Below, piece after piece: positions 63,197 to 64,000 of a stretch of DNA of 64,000 bases. The position numbers and the translations under genes were made by a program. This DNA comes from Polaromonas sp. JS666 (GTDB lineage: Bacteria > Pseudomonadota > Gammaproteobacteria > Burkholderiales > Burkholderiaceae_C). Location of the stretch: the NCBI RefSeq assembly GCF_000013865.1, contig NC_007948.1:2108001-2172000 (forward strand), read 5' to 3'. Positions within the stretch are counted from its first letter, which is position 1. Each line of letters begins with the position of its first letter. The notes below the pieces were generated by a model, which was not told the origin of the DNA, did no database searches, and saw only the letters and a program-made list of their open reading frames with translations.

Positions 63197-63736
63197 ATGT
63201 CAATGAACACCCCAGTCCCCACCCCCCGCATTCGCCGGCTGCTGGCCGTCACCGACGCACAGGTGCAGGCGCTGGCCGATCTGCTGATCGACTCTGTCGA
63301 CGGCGGCGCATCGGTGAGCTACATGCACCCCTTGTCCAGACCCAAGGCGCTGGCGTTCTGGCGCCGCGTGGCGGATGGCGTAGCGCAGGGCGAACGTGGC
63401 CTGTTGGTGGCCGAAGATGCCGACGGCATCGTGGGGACTGTGCAACTGGTGCTGGACCAACCCGAAAACCAACCGTATCGCGCTGATGTGTCGAAGATGC
63501 TGGTGTACCGCCGGGCCCGGCGCCAGGGGCTGGGTGCGCTGTTGATGCAAGCGGCCGAGCAGCTTGCGCACGAGTGCGGCAAGTCACTGCTGGTGCTCGA
63601 TACCGCGAGCGGCGATGCCGAGCGGCTGTATGCCCGGCTCGGCTGGCAGCGTTGCGGCGTGATTCCCGGCTATGCGCTGCTGCCGCACGGCGGGCTGTGC
63701 GACACCACCTACTTCTATCGGGTGCTGGGCAGCTGA
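63197..63736 (+). CDS. GNAT-family N-acetyltransferase
   Basis: 179 residues with the GNAT core: motif A VSKMLVYRRARRQGLGALLMQAAEQLAHE (acetyl-CoA binding R-R-Q-G-L-G), preceding VLDQPENQPYRADV strands and the C-terminal DTASGDAERLYARLGWQRCGVIPGYAL. It transfers an acetyl group to an unknown amine. It is directly coupled to the XRE-cupin gene; the regulator may respond to the enzyme's substrate. The arrangement is common among stress and detoxification loci. Confidence 0.92.
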   Translation: MSMNTPVPTPRIRRLLAVTDAQVQALADLLIDSVDGGASVSYMHPLSRPKALAFWRRVADGVAQGERGLLVAEDADGIVGTVQLVLDQPENQPYRADVSKMLVYRRARRQGLGALLMQAAEQLAHECGKSLLVLDTASGDAERLYARLGWQRCGVIPGYALLPHGGLCDTTYFYRVLGS

Positions 63737-63802
63737 GCTTCGGCTGGTGCCAATCACCCACATGCCCGACTTGTGGCCTGCTTGCGTGCACAATTGCAAC
63801 CC

Positions 63803-64000
63803 ATGCTGATCCACCCTCAAATCAATCCCGTCGCCCTGCAACTCGGCCCGCTGGCGATTCACTGGTATGGCCTGACTTACCTCGCAGCCTTCGGGTTGTT
63901 CTTTTTTCTGGCTACCCGGCGTCTCCGACATGAACCCTATGCCTCCATCACCGGCCCGGGCGCCTGGTCGCGCAAGGACATTGAAGACATCCTGTTTCTG
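63803..64000 (+). CDS. lgt: prolipoprotein diacylglyceryl transferase, N-terminal part
   Basis: Inner-membrane enzyme that attaches diacylglycerol to the lipobox cysteine of prolipoproteins. The visible 66 residues begin MLIHPQINPVALQLGPLAIHW and contain the conserved HWYGLTYLAAF first TM region; the gene runs off the window. It is the processing enzyme for lipoproteins such as the efflux adaptor and channel seen earlier. Confidence 0.93.
   Translation, partial: MLIHPQINPVALQLGPLAIHWYGLTYLAAFGLFFFLATRRLRHEPYASITGPGAWSRKDIEDILFL

Overview
The window reads as chromosomal DNA of a high-GC betaproteobacterium of the family Comamonadaceae. The gene content is consistent with Polaromonas or a close relative: lon, a Gly-Cys-Leu tRNA run, Bug-type solute receptors, a small Trp-rich protein, a DUF2889 protein, class I and class II fumarases side by side, and a complete gamma-resorcylate cluster. 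I infer the genus from protein families and gene order; no search was run.

Layout. 1-1.8 kb: 3' end of lon, three tRNA genes and a conserved hypothetical gene. 1.8-8.6 kb: a TetR repressor divergent from a complete RND efflux operon (adaptor, pump, outer-membrane channel), with an almost perfect AcrR-type operator between them. 8.6-15.3 kb: an apparent organosulfur operon on the minus strand (thiol dioxygenase, four-domain rhodanese, Bug receptor, cystathionine beta-lyase-like enzyme, YeiH-type putative sulfate exporter) with a divergent LysR regulator. 15.5-31.1 kb: housekeeping and metabolism (MFS carrier, murI, fumA, fumC, UPF0114 protein, acs, cytochrome c, ilvD with a LysR gene, NUDIX, gloB, a HEAT/TPR protein, DAHP synthase). 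31.2-38.1 kb: a MarR gene divergent from six genes that together form a gamma-resorcylate to 3-oxoadipate pathway, matching the order of the known Rhizobium gra cluster with an added MFS gene. 38.1-39.7 kb: a PHB-depolymerase-like esterase and an RHH (CopG-like) gene.

39.7-57.4 kb is an accessory region: a LysR/Bug/threonine-aldolase/S51-peptidase cluster ending in a broken M20 peptidase gene, a solitary 997-residue membrane KAP P-loop NTPase (the best candidate for an undescribed, possibly defensive, system), two TPR proteins, small DUF genes, a nonsense-interrupted tyrosine recombinase, a methyltransferase and several gene scraps. A 136-bp repeat occurs in inverted orientation at 46573-46708 and 57152-57287, bracketing most of it. 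57.4-60.4 kb: a DUF2889 gene, then a very GC-rich REC-PP2C-STAS phosphatase gene preceded by a translationally coupled 29-codon ORF. 60.4-64 kb: a class A PBP gene, an XRE-cupin regulator, a GNAT gene and the 5' end of lgt.

Two copies of a MITE-like element with IS4-like ends lie at 29079-29246 and 60066-60209, each flanked by a near-perfect 10-bp direct repeat. Positions read from line offsets may be off by one base in a few short sites.
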